This document shows, one piece after another, positions 1 to 13,100 of a stretch of 64,000 bases of DNA. Where the stretch lies: assembly GCA_963691655.1 (NCBI GenBank), contig OY829329.1, forward strand, positions 53,023,408-53,087,407, written 5' to 3'. The notes under the pieces were generated by a model. That model did no database searches, was not told the origin of the DNA, and saw nothing but the letters and a program-made list of their open reading frames with translations. The translations under genes and the position numbers were made by a program. This DNA comes from Toxonevra muliebris (Eukaryota; Arthropoda; Insecta; Diptera; Pallopteridae). How positions within the stretch are numbered: the stretch's first letter is position 1; each line of letters opens with the position of its first letter.

Positions 1-1
1 A

Positions 2-1555
2 GGGAAAAAGGACAGGCGTGCAATTGCATCAGGAAACATGTTTTTAAGGCTTTTGTTAAAAATTGTTGAGGAATTTCATCTACATCTTTCTAAAAATGTC
101 TCTGGAAACACAATAGGGATTGGAGGTGATCAGAAAAAAGCAAAAATCATGACCGAATTAAAAGCATGTAGTGAAGTGGACCTATTTAGAGAATATCCGA
201 AAATTCAGGGTACAGAAGATGCCACTAAATGGAACGAATGTCTGACACCATCAATGTTTGCATTGGTGCATCATGCATTTTTTACTGAAACTGATTGTGA
301 TTTTTCAAGAGACACAACAGGTTTAAAGGAGAATAGAGAATTAATGTTATCAATATGTAATCTTACATTTATGCTTATGTCAATCAAAAGAATTTACTTG
401 GGTCCAGGGCTTGTAATTGAAAATGACAAATTCTACAATAGGAAACAGTGGGATGAATACACATTGGAGGAGCTGAATATAAGAACAAGAATTTGGTATT
501 CACAACTAAAGATATCACAAAAGAATTACACAGAAGCTAGTCCTGGATTTCTAATGGGAATGTTGAATGCAGCTTCAACCACAATTGGACTCCTCCCATC
601 AAATTTCATAAATTTCCAGGATGCAAAAATTCAAACTCTAAGATCAAGTGATGATTCTATGACAGTTTATGTTGCTAAGAGTCAGGAAGCATTATTGAAT
701 CTTCTTTTGCAAAACTACATATATTGCAAAATAATAGGTATAAACATGAGTACAAAGAAAACAATCTTTTTCCCTGAAGGTTTTGGAGAATTTACATCCT
801 GGTATCAAGACAAAGATTTTGTAGGACAGTCAGGAACTGAAACTTCATCCTTAAGACCTAGTGGCATCAATCCTCAGGAAGATTTCAATAACATAGCCAT
901 GCAAACTGCTGTTTCAATGAGAACTCATACAATAAATTTCATGGGAGCATTGCAAAGACTTTTACTTGGAATTGTAAATGTTAGAAGCCTGTACAATATT
1001 ACAGTTGAAGAAAGATCAGAACTCTCAAATGGTGTGACTTTCCTTTCAGATGGAGGAATAAATCCCTGGAATTTAAACAATTTATTAATAGATGAATCTA
1101 CAATCAGAGCATCTAAGTTGAAAACAGACAAGGACAAGAAATATTTTTATAAAGTTATGTCTCCAATGAACCCCTTTGTGCAACCAGTAGAAGAATCATA
1201 CCTATATTCAAGGGATAGTGGCAGTATGGTACTAACAACATATGATGCACCTACTAATGTTTTCAATTTTATAAGAAAAAGTAATAGAACAATCAACAAT
1301 CAGACATCAAAACTTGAGGCTGAAAAAGAAAAAGCTTATAAAGAAGCTTACAAAATAGCTACAATGGTAGATCCAAGTTTATATCTCAGTGGGAATTCTA
1401 AACTTGAGAGCTTAGCAAACCATTTGGATGCAAACATGAGGGTTGCAGTTAGCGGTGCTGTTTTGAGCAAAGATGAGGAAAATGAGATAGAAAAAGCATT
1501 GAGTAGATTAAGGGGAACTAATGTTGTTGAGAATACAGAAGAAGGTTTTGAAAGG

Positions 1556-1602
<47 letters not shown>

Positions 1603-1618
1603 ACAAAAGATCTTTTAG
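2..1618 (+). CDS. Endogenous orthomyxovirus-like PB1 (RNA polymerase catalytic subunit), 5'-truncated by window edge
   Basis: In an exogenous virus PB1 is the RNA-dependent RNA polymerase core of the PA-PB1-PB2 complex. The frame is open from base 2 without a stop; the first ATG is at 38, but the frame upstream of it already reads like family sequence (RRAIASGN), so this ATG is probably not the true start. Counting from that ATG, the polymerase motifs appear in order: motif A TEDATKWNE (59-67), motif B SPGFLMGMLNAASTTIG (168-184), motif C SSDDS (203-207) with both aspartates intact, a lysine-rich motif D near 238-248, and motif E GEFTSWY (250-256). The C-terminal SDGG (337-340) and NPF (378-380) regions follow. 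Roughly the first 230 residues of a typical PB1 of about 750 would lie outside the window. No frameshift or stop interrupts the family region. The natural stop codon is absent: the frame runs into a 43-A tract (poly-lysine) and stops at 1616-1618. Orthomyxovirus-like identity is firm; the genus, age and any expression are unknown. Confidence 0.9.
1556..1598 (+). repeat. Uninterrupted 43-A tract at the 3' end of the viral element
   Basis: Forty-three A residues without interruption follow directly on the viral coding sequence, in the sense orientation of viral mRNA. This is the signature expected of an mRNA copied into DNA by LINE machinery. The lack of substitutions suggests a young insertion, though homopolymer length is also prone to assembly error. 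Confidence 0.85.
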
Positions 1619-1690
1619 GTCGCAGTGCCTGCCTGGTTGGGCTCCTCTATTACTATGTGTAAATGTCGGAAAAGCCGATTTTATTATTAT
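1608..1690 (+). mobile_element. SINE 3' tail fragment next to the viral poly(A)
   Basis: The stretch from 1608 matches the tail of the tRNA-derived SINE at 59499-59522: 24 bases with one mismatch, sharing the core TAGGTCGCAGTGCCTG. It continues to a short ATT repeat (TTATTATTATTGG), while the other copy ends in an AAT repeat. There is no tRNA-like head here; the viral poly(A) occupies the place where it would be. Either the viral mRNA inserted into an existing SINE, or the two were joined during retrotransposition. Confidence 0.6.
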
Positions 1691-1699
1691 TGGCAAGGC

Positions 1700-4600
1700 T
1701 GACTGTAAATTCTGAGTGCTGAAATAAAAAAAGAAAGTTGTGATTCAAAATTTCGAAGATTTTGAACACAAAAGCATAAATAAAATAAAAAACAAACAAA
1801 TATAGTAATTTTTCTTTTTTTTGTAAATATATTTTTGGAATTATAAATTTTGTATTTTATTTTCTAAAAATTTTTATTTTATTGTATTTTGGTTTTATTA
1901 TTTAATTTAATTTTAACTTAGGCAATAGTTAATTAAAAATATGATGCAAAAAAAAAAACATATTTAAATAATTGTTTTTAAAGCGAGGATTACAGATTTT
2001 TTATGTTTTCTTTTTTCCTTTTGTTGTTGTTTATTTTCTTTATGCAATTTAACAAAAAAAAAAAAAACAGAGCAGCTACAAAAAAAAAAATCTAAAAACA
2101 ATAAACACAAAAAATACACAATATTTCTTTGAAAAAAAAAAAAAAACAGAGGCAGATAAACAAAAAATAGAGAAATTGGATACAAGAACATAATAAAAAA
2201 AATTTAACTTATTTGCACAGTACAGAGCAAGTGAAAGGATTGTATGCAAAGCATGTGGTGTAGCCAGGATGAATGCGAAAACATTTAAAACATGATGTGA
2301 TCGTTTTGCTTTGCTGAGATGAAAACTGTTTGCTTGATTGGTTCAATATTATATGAGGCCTTAATTGTAATTTTCTTTTTGATAGCAAAAAAAAATTAAT
2401 AATTATTATTATTAAAATTACAATTATACATAAAATTTACACTAAATAAACTTAAAATTACAAAAAAAAAAAAATGTATATATATATATGAACCTTCTAG
2501 TATTATAGAAAATAGTTAAGTATAGAAAAATAGCAGTTTTCTACACATATAAACTAAAAAAAATAAATGATCGTTGTATATTTTTCAAAATTTAAATTAA
2601 TTATGCCCGATTTATAATTTCGCTTTATTTATTTATAAAATAATTATCATTTTTGTTTCACTTTTATTTTGTACAAGAGCAGACGAAAAAAGCAGCAATT
2701 TTTTATTTGTTTTTGAATAAGGATTTCATTTTAGCATTTAACAGTATGTATTTAAATTACACGTTTAAATTACACGTTTGTTTAGTTTTTTTTTTTCCGA
2801 CACTCACAATTTTTTTTTTTCTTTTTTTTTTTGTTTAAGGCAAGCCAAATTGCAATAATGAGATTTTTTGTTGTTCTTTTTATGATTTCGTTGTAAAAAG
2901 GAAGCTAAGAATTCTTTTTTTTTTCTTTTTCAGATTTTTGTTTCTCTTTTTTTTTTTTTTTTTTGTTTCATAATTTTCTAATGTACAAGAAAAAGTGGTT
3001 CGTTTTTTGAAGGCAGCGTTTTTCAAACAAATTCTATGGACTCCCTCCTCCTTTTTCCTGGAATTTAATATAATTTGGCCAAATTAAACATTTTTTTTTT
3101 TTGGAAATTCTAAAAATCTTCTTACCGGGATTCATTCTCCCGAGATAGACGCTCATAAGCATTTTTTTAATCAAACCGAACGTTTTTAGACAAATTCTAC
3201 GATTTCGATTTCGAAAATTTTATCTAAAGCTTTGGAAATGTTGGCAATTGAATTATTTTTGTTTTTGTTAAACTTAGCAATGAAATTTTGGAAAAGATTT
3301 GAACCTTTTTATGAAAAGCTTTTGAGATTGGTTTTCGCAATTGATTTTTTTTTTTAATTTCACCGATGTTCCCCAAAGTTTTAGAGATATGTGAATTTGA
3401 ATTCTTTCGGAAATCCCAAACTTGTGAATTTTTCAGATATTTCAATTTCCCTATAAGGTTTTTGATATTTATTCATAATTGAATTTTCCAAAAAATTTCG
3501 ACATGGTTGTTTAAGGTTTTAGAGATATTTGCATTGACTTCAGTCTAAGTAAAATATATTCATGTACAAATATTATATCCACAATAAATATGAATGCGAA
3601 AACTAAGTGTACAACGAACCGGCTGTCTGGCGGTAGAGAAAATTCTATCTGTTGCCCAAATTCTCTATGAGTGTTGGGGTACTAGGTAGTATATACCGTG
3701 CATGAAGAAGCTACCCCATTACATTACTACGCTGGTTTGAAAGTAGAATGTGTGAAAAACCCTGAAAATTGAGATACCTAATATAAAAAAACACTAAATC
3801 TTGCATTTTCCTTTCGAGTAAAAATAGTTTCAGTATAATTGTTTCAAAAACGATAGAAATTCAGGGTTTTTACCTCAATATGCAATGCGATAGTATTTAT
3901 AACTGAGTTTCTTTTCAAGTAGACTTAAATAATTATTGTTTCTGACAACAAAAATGATTCCTGATGTGAGTTTTGGCACCATGGGATTGAAACCATTCCC
4001 AACTTTGACCGATGAAAATTTCATTCTGATTCGTTGGTCATAAATTTAAAAACAATTTTTGAAAATATCTGAATCTGGCAATTGAAAATATAAGTCGCAA
4101 ATGAATCACAGTTTAATAGGAATTTTTCAAATTTGTATTAAGAGTTTACAAAATCCTGATGTGATAGAAATATATTTTGGCAGGTTCAGCATAAGCGCAC
4201 CAAAACACATTGAAAATTAGTCCATGTTCATACGAATATTTGAAATAACAACATCTGAATTAGAGCTTTCGGTTTTCGGTGTGTTTTGATTTACAAGTGT
4301 ATACGAACAAAAGGCTGAATTCTGTGTAGTTTTCATTTAGAAACACGAACCCGTCCCATAGGATCATTTCAAACACGATCCACACGTGTATTTGCTTAAA
4401 ATACCATGGATTTAAATCTAAAGCTGAATAATGTAATTTTTGAGAGATGCTAATATTTGTTTATGTGCTAATTTCAAGATTTTTATTACTTAGATCTGGA
4501 TTAAGGTTCGTGCAAATAAGCGAACTTTTAACTATAAGCATCAAATGTACGTGTAGTTTATGTTTGAAATGCACGTGTAGTTCACGTTCGAGTTTTCAGC

Positions 4601-6240
4601 GAATATTCTTAAATACACATGCTTGCGTGCTTGACGTGTGCACGCGCTTTGGGAAGCTTTAATATGAATATTTAAGTAGGTGCTTATTCCAAACTCCTCA
4701 AAGTGTCTGCTGTCTAACGTTAAGTGCAAGTGCACAGTAAAAATTACAACTTAAACAAATAAATTTGTATGTTGCAAAACCTCGCAATTTAGACGCCAAG
4801 TTAAACTCAAGTTTCAATTAACACTGTGTAGGCTTTAGTCCTAAATATATGCAGGAAGGAGTGGAGTTGTTTGCTTTGTTTTTTTTTTTCAATATAAATT
4901 ATTACAATCCAGTGATTCGTTCTTTCAGTTTTTTTTGAGATGAATACATAACATTTTGTGTAATATTATTTTTATATGTTTGTATATATCAATTATATAT
5001 ATATGTATGTATGTATGTATGTATATGAGACATTTACAATAATAATAATAATAATAATTAATAATGATAATAATAATATTAATAATAAAAAAATATATGC
5101 TAAGTAGTAAATACTATAAAGTAAACCGCGCGAAGTATTTAGAAATATAAATGGTTTTCTTTCATAAATTAAATATAACGAAAATAGGTTCTACAATAAT
5201 ATATAAATAGATGATTCGAAATAATCAATGTTTCTCAAAAATGTTTCGTTGCTTTTTTATAGTTTTCATTGATTTTTAATGAATTTACTTTTTTGATAGC
5301 GTTAACTGTTTAACTGCATATATGAGCACATAGTTAATTAGAATGAATGAAAATGAATGTATGTATGTAATTTAAATGAATGCAGTTTAAATTAAAAGAA
5401 AAAAGTGAAATATATATATGTGCCGGAGGCGTGTGTGTATGTGTATGTGTATGAGTGTTTCAGTGTCTGTTCAATAATTTAATAATTTGCATATTGTTCT
5501 CAATTAAATATGTGTATCTATAATATCTTTATATATATAAATATGTAGGTATATATATTTATATGTGTATGCATGTGTGTATGTGATGTTTAAATTATTA
5601 TTTTGTTTTAGATGCTTTTCTTTTTTTTTTATATCTAACATTCATTTAATAATATTTTCGGCATTAAATTTGTAATCTTGCGTACCTATAATATTTTTAT
5701 TTATTATTTTAATAAATTTCCTTTTTCGTTATGTTTTTGTTGTTTTTTGTTTGTATGTATGTGTTGGTTTTATCAATAATTTAAATTTTAAATTACTATA
5801 AAGCATTTTCTTTGTTGTGATGTAAACTAAAATCTAGCAGCGCGGCGAAATTTAATAAAAGCTAAATAATATTAATAATAATAAACTAATATTACAATTA
5901 ATTTATACAAATATAGAGGCAATTTTTCCTTTTTTTTTTTTTTTTTTCAAATAGTTGATTTTTTGTAATTTTTCTTATTCTGTTTGCTTAACGATTAAAA
6001 TATGTATATATTTATATATAGATATATTAAAAATAATATATTAAATATAAATGAATACAATAATGAATGAATGGGTTTGTGTTTCAATTAAATTATAAAT
6101 CGAATTTTATGTAATGCTTAACTCAAAAAGAAAAAAAATAGTAGAAAATATAACGAAAACGTTCACATTTGAAATGCCAGCAAAAAAAAAAAAAAAGAAA
6201 AGAAACATTACATTTATTTTAGCATTATTTATTTTTGAAT
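1700..6240. other. AT-rich intergenic DNA with simple repeats, no gene seen
   Basis: Between the viral element and the MITE downstream of Star there are only A/T homopolymer runs (e.g. 2042-2056, 2945-2963, 5933-5947), TATG/TATA microsatellites around 4988-5030, and an AAT-rich block at 5038-5095. The short open frames here are low-complexity and unconvincing. The distal Star 3' UTR may extend into the right part. Confidence 0.6.
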
Positions 6241-6404
6241 ATATCGTCGTCGTTCTGGCAGGATTCACTAAGTCCATTTTTTTTTAATTTCTGAGATTAA
6301 GTTAGTTATTATGTCATTTGAATTATATAAGCTAATTCATACGGATCCAACCAAAAAAAAAATTAATTTAGACTTAGTGATTTCTGGTTGAACGACGACG
6401 ATAT
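6241..6404. mobile_element. MITE with about 33-bp terminal inverted repeats
   Basis: The left end ATATCGTCGTCGTTC and right end GAACGACGACGATAT are perfect inverses, and the similarity continues inward through CACTAAGTC / GACTTAGTG. The flanks read AT/TA, compatible with a TA duplication, but the exact boundary is ambiguous because the ends are themselves ATAT. A truncated relative lies at 9801-9897. The element lies downstream of the Star stop codon, possibly inside its 3' UTR. Confidence 0.8.
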
Positions 6405-6865
6405 ATAACATTAATTTATGTGTATATGTAAGTATGAATATATGCATGTATGTATGTGTGTGTGTGTATATTTCATTCATAATCATTGTTTAAATCAGTA
6501 GAACGCGCACGTTTTCCGAGAGTATCGTTTTCAAGGCTTTAAAGCTGCTTTATTAATTAAATTTAAATTAAATTCTTTTTAGTTTTCCATACATATGAAT
6601 GCAGCTAACATATAAAATAATATAAGATAATAGATACTTTTGATAATTTATTAATTATAATAATAGTGTGTGTTTTACCTTTCATTTTTCTTTAAAACTT
6701 TTTTTTTTTTTTTTTTTCTTGCAAAAATTGTGCACATACATATGCATATATTTTGGCTTTTACATATACATATTATTACTTTATCATATCATTATTATTA
6801 TTATTTATTATATTAGTATTTTATATATTATACGAGTACAGTAAGTGAGAGTTTTATGTCACATA
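6405..6865 (-). other. Probable Star 3' untranslated region
   Basis: This is the DNA immediately downstream of the Star stop codon on the minus strand. It is AT-rich, has no open frame of note, and carries several minus-strand AATAAA hexamers (6804-6809, 6647-6652, 6549-6554). The actual 3' end cannot be fixed from sequence alone. Confidence 0.5.
6804..6809 (-). terminator. Candidate Star polyadenylation signal AATAAA
   Basis: First canonical AATAAA on the minus strand after the Star stop codon, 57 bases beyond it. Others follow at 6647-6652 and 6549-6554, so alternative polyadenylation is possible. The choice between them is inference. Confidence 0.35.
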
Positions 6866-7114
6866 TTAAGGCGTCTTCAATAGTAATATATCTTTTTTTC
6901 GTGTTCGACTTGTCGCTGTATTGATTCGTTGATAGAAATAATTGCGTCCGAAATTCTTTTGCAATTTGTAGGATTTTCCTATTAGGAACTTTGTTATTGT
7001 TTGTATGTATGCACGCTGTCCACCAATATTATTATCATAATGTTGCTCATCATCTGGCAGATGTATTGAGATAACTTCGATTTTGATTTTATCGAAGGGT
7101 AATGTTTGCAGTAT
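6866..7114 (-). CDS. S: Star coding exon 4 (C-terminus and stop)
   Basis: The acceptor CATTCTAG at 7115-7122 opens an 82-codon exon (residues 597-678) that begins [19 protein letters not shown], the usual end of FkbM domains, then reads [16 protein letters not shown] and ends ILLLKTP before TAA at 6866-6868. The phase agrees with exon 3. The exon is short enough to be missed by a search for long open frames. Confidence 0.9.
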   Translation of the reverse strand: MLQTLPFDKIKIEVISIHLPDDEQHYDNNIGGQRAYIQTITKFLIGKSYKLQKNFGRNYFYQRINTATSRTRKKDILLLKTP

Positions 7115-10100
7115 CTAGAATGACGGGAAATGAAATATATATAAAAAAAAAACAATTAATATAAAAATATTTTAAAGTATTTGGGTATCAAAAAAATTAA
7201 ATAAATATATGCAGCAGACTCTAGCAGATACACAGATTTATTTTTAAATTAATATAATAAATTGTATGTTAAAAAAAAAAATTTGGCGAATGTTTTGCAT
7301 AGACCAGTAAGCTCTCTAGATTCAAGCATTCTCCCCCACTGCTGCTTATGTTTAGAAGTACTCCCAATGCTTTAAACTAAATTAAAACCAGTTATACCAT
7401 TGAATGAAATAAAGAATATGCTTTCCAACGTAATCAACATAGTCCTAGCTACTTTTCGGACTATAAGCTTTAATATATTAATTATGAAACTAAATTATAT
7501 ATGAAATAAACTTATGCCCAGTTTCACACTCCATGCTTAAGTTTTGTTTGAATAAACTCTTAGCTGATCAACATTTGAGTCTGAGCATACGTTTGCGTTT
7601 CATAGTCGATGCTTAAGTTGTGTAAAATTTTATTCAAAAATATGGTAACATGTGCTTGATAAATGAAAAATTTTAAAATTTAAAAGCTCAATGGGGCAAA
7701 ATACAAAACGAGCACCCAATTTCATCACACCCACAGCGTAAGTAAAAGCATTTGTTCTAGCGATAGAGCACTATTCCTAAAATATATATAACTATAATTG
7801 AATCGCCCTAAGTATATAACATTTACCACTTGGTTTAATGCTCAATTTCAACTCGAATACAACTGAGCACGTTCCAAGCGGTTTCTTCATTAATCCAGAA
7901 ACGGCGGAAATCTTTTTCATCATATAGTTTAAAGAAGGTTCGTTGCATTATAATGGCATTACATAGTTTATCGTATTCTGGCTCACTATAAAAAACAATC
8001 CTAATCAAATATTTATTTATTTTATTTTATATTTTTCACTTTTGTCAAATATTCAAAACAAAAATCAGCTGTTACTTAAGCGATACTTAAGTCTCCAACT
8101 TTCAGTGCTTAAGGGGGAAGGCCACTGTGACGGGTCAAAATTTTTTTTCATCTTAAATAAAAGTTTATATATTCAAAAATATGTGTTCAAGTCAAAATTC
8201 CAAAAATTGTTTAAGTTACAGCCATTTTAGTGATAGTAAGTAGACTGAAAACTTAATGAACTGAAGACTTTAAACGCGTTTTTCTCGAAACGACTTTTTT
8301 CGACGGGTCGCGTCGACAATTCGATCAAATATTAACCAATTTTATATGTTTTGTTCGTCTTTGCAGTGGCTATCGTAGCCGATTTTTACTATTTTTTAAA
8401 ACAAAACATTTGAAACAAAAAAAAAGGGTCGAAAAATTAACAAAATTTTCAATCAGTCGAGAATTATACTCATATAGATTATTAAAATTTTTTTTTTTTT
8501 TCAAAAATTCCGTTCTTAAAAAATCGACGCGACCATGGAGGGGGGAAATTTTTTTCAGGCTCCACGGCAACACGCATATCTTCAAAACTGTTCAACATTT
8601 TTTAATAAAAATTTGTGGAAATATTGTGGCAAGTGCATTTAATAATAAAACAATCCCCACATTCCTTTATTTGACAGATCAAAAAAATTCCCGAAAATCA
8701 CAAATTTTTCCAAGCCTTCACAAAGGCCTTCTCCCTTATGTATAACTTAAGTATGAAATGTACAACACTTTTTCACTGATTTAACTTAATCATAACTTAA
8801 GCATGGAGTATGAAACCGGGCATTAGTATTTCAGATATCAAAAAATGTTTCCAAAACTTGAAACTCAATTAATAACATCAACATTATTTCGTTTATTTGT
8901 TAAGCTATATAGTGAGAGGTTGAGTTTTGCATCGAAATCTTTTGATTTGTACCTGCTACTGTTGTGCCATCGTTTCTGGTTCTCAAGATCATGAGTTTAC
9001 TTACAAATCACGAGAAGCGTAGATACAATACTTAGTATGTATGTTGTGAGTTTTGGTGAAAAATAAAAGAAATACTTCGCAATATTTATGGTCATCCAAT
9101 ATGAATGATCTGTATCATTTCTGAGATGAAGTCAAATTATGCAGTGCATGGTGAGTGCGCTACGAACACTGGCAAAACTTCAAAAGTCAACAGATTGATA
9201 TACATATCAGTATAACTTTTAACTTCTTTTTTTTTTTTAACTCCGTTTATTAAATACAATCTGTTATTAATTTGACATTCAGTATTATTTATATTTAAAA
9301 TTAATAGAAACAGTGTGCGTAAGAGCTCCCAGTGGAACTCGTTAAAAATAATTCCGAATTTAAATCTTTGTGGTAAGTCAGAGGGTATACATTTTCTTAG
9401 TCTACGTGGTAAGTTGGTGGTATTTAATAAATCGGAAGCTCGAGGATTTGGATGGATTGCAAGCCGGTTAATATATTTGTGACTTACATATATTGCTAAT
9501 TTCATCGAATACGGTTGGCACTTTTAGATCTCGGTGTATTTTTTCGTTGCAGACATACTAAGGTGCGTTTGTACACATACTTAGTACTTTGGATTGAAAT
9601 ATATGAAGAATTTCGATGTTTGATTTCGAGGCCGAACCCCATACTTAGACCCGGTGTGTCCAGATTGGCTTAAGTATAGCTTAGTAGATCAGGATTTTAT
9701 TGTCCAGTGATAATGCAGATTTTTGACTGAGTAGCCAGTAGAGTGAGCGAAGCTTTAATCCAGTGGGATTCGCTTTTAACTGGGTCATCAAAAATCCAAT
9801 TTATTATATCATTCGAATTATAGAGACTAATTAATACGGATGCAATTAAAAAAAATTAATTTGGACTTAGTGATTTCTGCTTGAACGACGACGATATATC
9901 CTAAGGTAGAATTTCAAAATTATGAAAATAGTTTCAATGTGTAGTAGACAAAACTCTTTCTCTCACAACAACAACGCTCTGAGTCCTGAGGTTGTTGTAG
10001 CAACTTTAATCAAGGTCCTTATCGTATATAACAGTTTCGTTGCAATTGAGTTCGATGAGATCGAGGCCTAAGTCGCAGACCGTGCTTATTGGAGCAAAGA

Positions 10101-13100
10101 CCAAGTTCACACAGATTTGCATATAGTTACTGCCTAATTGGTTTGCATCATGTAGTCACTGCTTATTTGGTAATTTTGAGAACCAGAGTTCTTTCTACTT
10201 CTCAACGCATTAAAATAATGTTCTAGTTATAAGCCTATCCATACTTCCCACCACCGAACGCTAAAAGGTTGCGATTGTTGATTGTTATTTTGAGTGAAAG
10301 ATACTTCGCAAAGATCTATGGTAGACCGATGTCGATGACCTGCACCGAATCAAATATAACTATAAGCTGTTTGTCGATATTGATATTGAATTATATAATG
10401 GGGAACACCACACTCTGACCATGAAGAGATTATTTAAATAGAAATCGGCGTTCTAATGTCTGTTATAAGAACAAGGGACTATATTTCAGAGGCAACTGGC
10501 GAAACTGGCCAGAGTCAGCAATGTATTTTGTTACTGTCTGGCTCTTTTTGGTGTCTCATTTTAGTTCATTAACATTTAGCCTGAGTTAAACTCTTAAACG
10601 ATTTTTTACAATTGGTGCTACAAATTTAAACTCACGCCAAATTAAAGAGAAATAATAATATTCTGAAGAAGAGTTGTCGTGTTGCCTAATGAAATTGTAT
10701 TATTTTTTTATGCTAAAATAAAAAAGAAAGAAACTTTCATTTTCGTGATTACAACGAGACTCAATTAAAATTTTTGATTAAGCATCAAAAATAAACGAAA
10801 CAAACAAAAAAACCAACAAAAAAAAAAATAGAAAAATTAAAAAATTAAACCCTAACATGCAACAATCATAAAAGAAAATAATTTCCCAAAAAAAAAAAAA
10901 AAAAATATTAAATTAACTACTTAAAAATTATCCTCGTCTGCAGCACCAACTTAACTACACAATATAACTCAAGTGAGTGTATAACTCACTCGTAACTCAC
11001 CTCCAATTCATGACCATGCACACCCAAACTAAGGAGATCGTATTCAATACGATTACATGCCAGCATTATTGTATAAAGCGGAAAACATTTGACACGCGAA
11101 TTAAACCATGATGTCTCCTCATCAAGCAAACTATTAATTCGCACCTCAGACTCTTCATTGTGTATGGTGACCTGTGTTGAAAAGAGAGAGCCCGCAAAGA
11201 GGCAAATAAATTATAATAAATATTCAATTACATTCAATTCAATAGACTTACCTCTTTGGGATATGGATTTGGTGAAACACATGCATGCACCACTTGCATT
11301 CGTGCGCGTTGTGCATTCTGTTTGCGCAATGTAAAATAACGACGCGGTTCTGGCTCAACAATGACACCAGCCCAATTCAGTGTTTCCGATAGCCATGGTG
11401 CTGTCATCAAATGACCCAATGTCCCTAGCAGCGATTGTATGACTGCTCCATTCATTTTACCACCCACCAAATCGGCAACGTAGTGTGCCATTTGTGGTGT
11501 TAGTCCATCATGATGAGTGCTGCTAAAATTTAAATGCTGCTGCTCAGCCGCTCCTAACGATGATGATGCAGGCGACAACGATGACGCTGAGGACGACGAC
11601 GCCGATGGTGATGTTGTGTCGCGTGCATTCTTCAGAAAGTGCATCGGATATTTGCGCATATGTATTTCGCGCAGGAATGCTATGAGTGTGGGATCATCTT
11701 GTGCAACGCCATACAATTCATAATCGCGCGACATATTCAGTCGAAATTGCTGATGACGAATTTCTAAAATAAAAATGAAAACACCAAAAACAAAATTAAA
11801 TTATAGTTTTATTATATGAAATGAAACATAAATAAAAATAATATAACCATTAAAAACGGTTTTATGTAAAATTGTTATTTATAACTATTTCGAGAAAGTA
11901 CAATAACAAGCTTTCATATCATGTACACGTACATACATATCTCTCTATAACTATATGAGCATTTACACCCAACTTTGCATTTGGATCTGGTTGTTATTTC
12001 TTTTGTTATTGTAACGCTTCGCTGGTCACCTCGCTGTGTGGACGCCACGTCAAGTTACCACGAGTTAAAAGCGTTTCTTCTTCGTTCGCTTCTTGTACGG
12101 AAAGAAAATTTGCATTTTAATTGTGCAGAAGCGTGTTAGAAATTAAAACAAAAAAAAATCAAAAACAAAAAAAAAAAAATTGAAATGGAAATATATAAGA
12201 AAATAAATGGAAACACAACAAGCCGTCAAGTTAAGTCAAGGCGGGCAGGCAAGCAGGCGGACAGACAACGTTTAAAACATTTGTTGTTGTGTTATGTAAA
12301 AGATTAACAATTAAAATTGTTCGCAATTATAATTGGTACTCAACGGAACAAACTGGAAGTGAAACAATCAATGCTAATGCTGAAATGGCAAGTACATTGT
12401 TAACTTTATGCATGTTGCATGTAAACTAACTAGAGAAAATGATAATAGAAAGCAAATATTCAAAAAAGATACAACAAATCACTACAATGCTTTTCAAACT
12501 TTGCATTTAGCGCCACCTATCACCATAATATTGAATCACCGAGTGAAGCAGATTTGTATTTTGGAAATTAAATCATTAGTCCCGTTTCGAAGACGCAATC
12601 TCACGCAACTGGTGTGAATGTGTTTCAGAAACGCGTAATTGTGAGTTCATGATCAGCACAAATATTGCCATATTTTAATGTTTATTTTATATTAATTTTC
12701 TGTTCTTTTTGCTTCTTAAAAACGCGACCATTATCGTTTAGAAAGATTTAATATGGCTGCTTGCTAAAGCAGGCATTCGCTAAAAGTATCAGAAAGGATT
12801 TGTAGCAACTGTTTCAATAAGCATGAAATGGAGTTGAGGCTGCGTCAATTACACAAAGACTATTGGAGGGGATTCTTTTTCTAGCGAAACCCTCAAGCAT
12901 TTATTGACTCTCCAAGATAAAATAGATCTAAGTATCTATTAAGTCTGTGAAGGTGTACCTTGAGATCCATTGTAAGGTTCATTAAATGCTTTAAAAGATC
13001 TCATGTGACAATGTCCTGCTTTTTTACGAACAACATATTGATCAACCTAGGATAAGCAGGAGTTCGATGGGAAACTCAAGTAGTCATTACCCATTAACCC

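Noticed and set aside
1508..1715. Two short frames spanning the A tract on both strands
   Set aside because: They are poly-Lys/poly-Phe readings of the homopolymer in other frames than the viral one.
8370..8745. 111-aa + and 71-aa - frames in intron 3
   Set aside because: They lie inside a non-autonomous TTAA element and show no transposase features.
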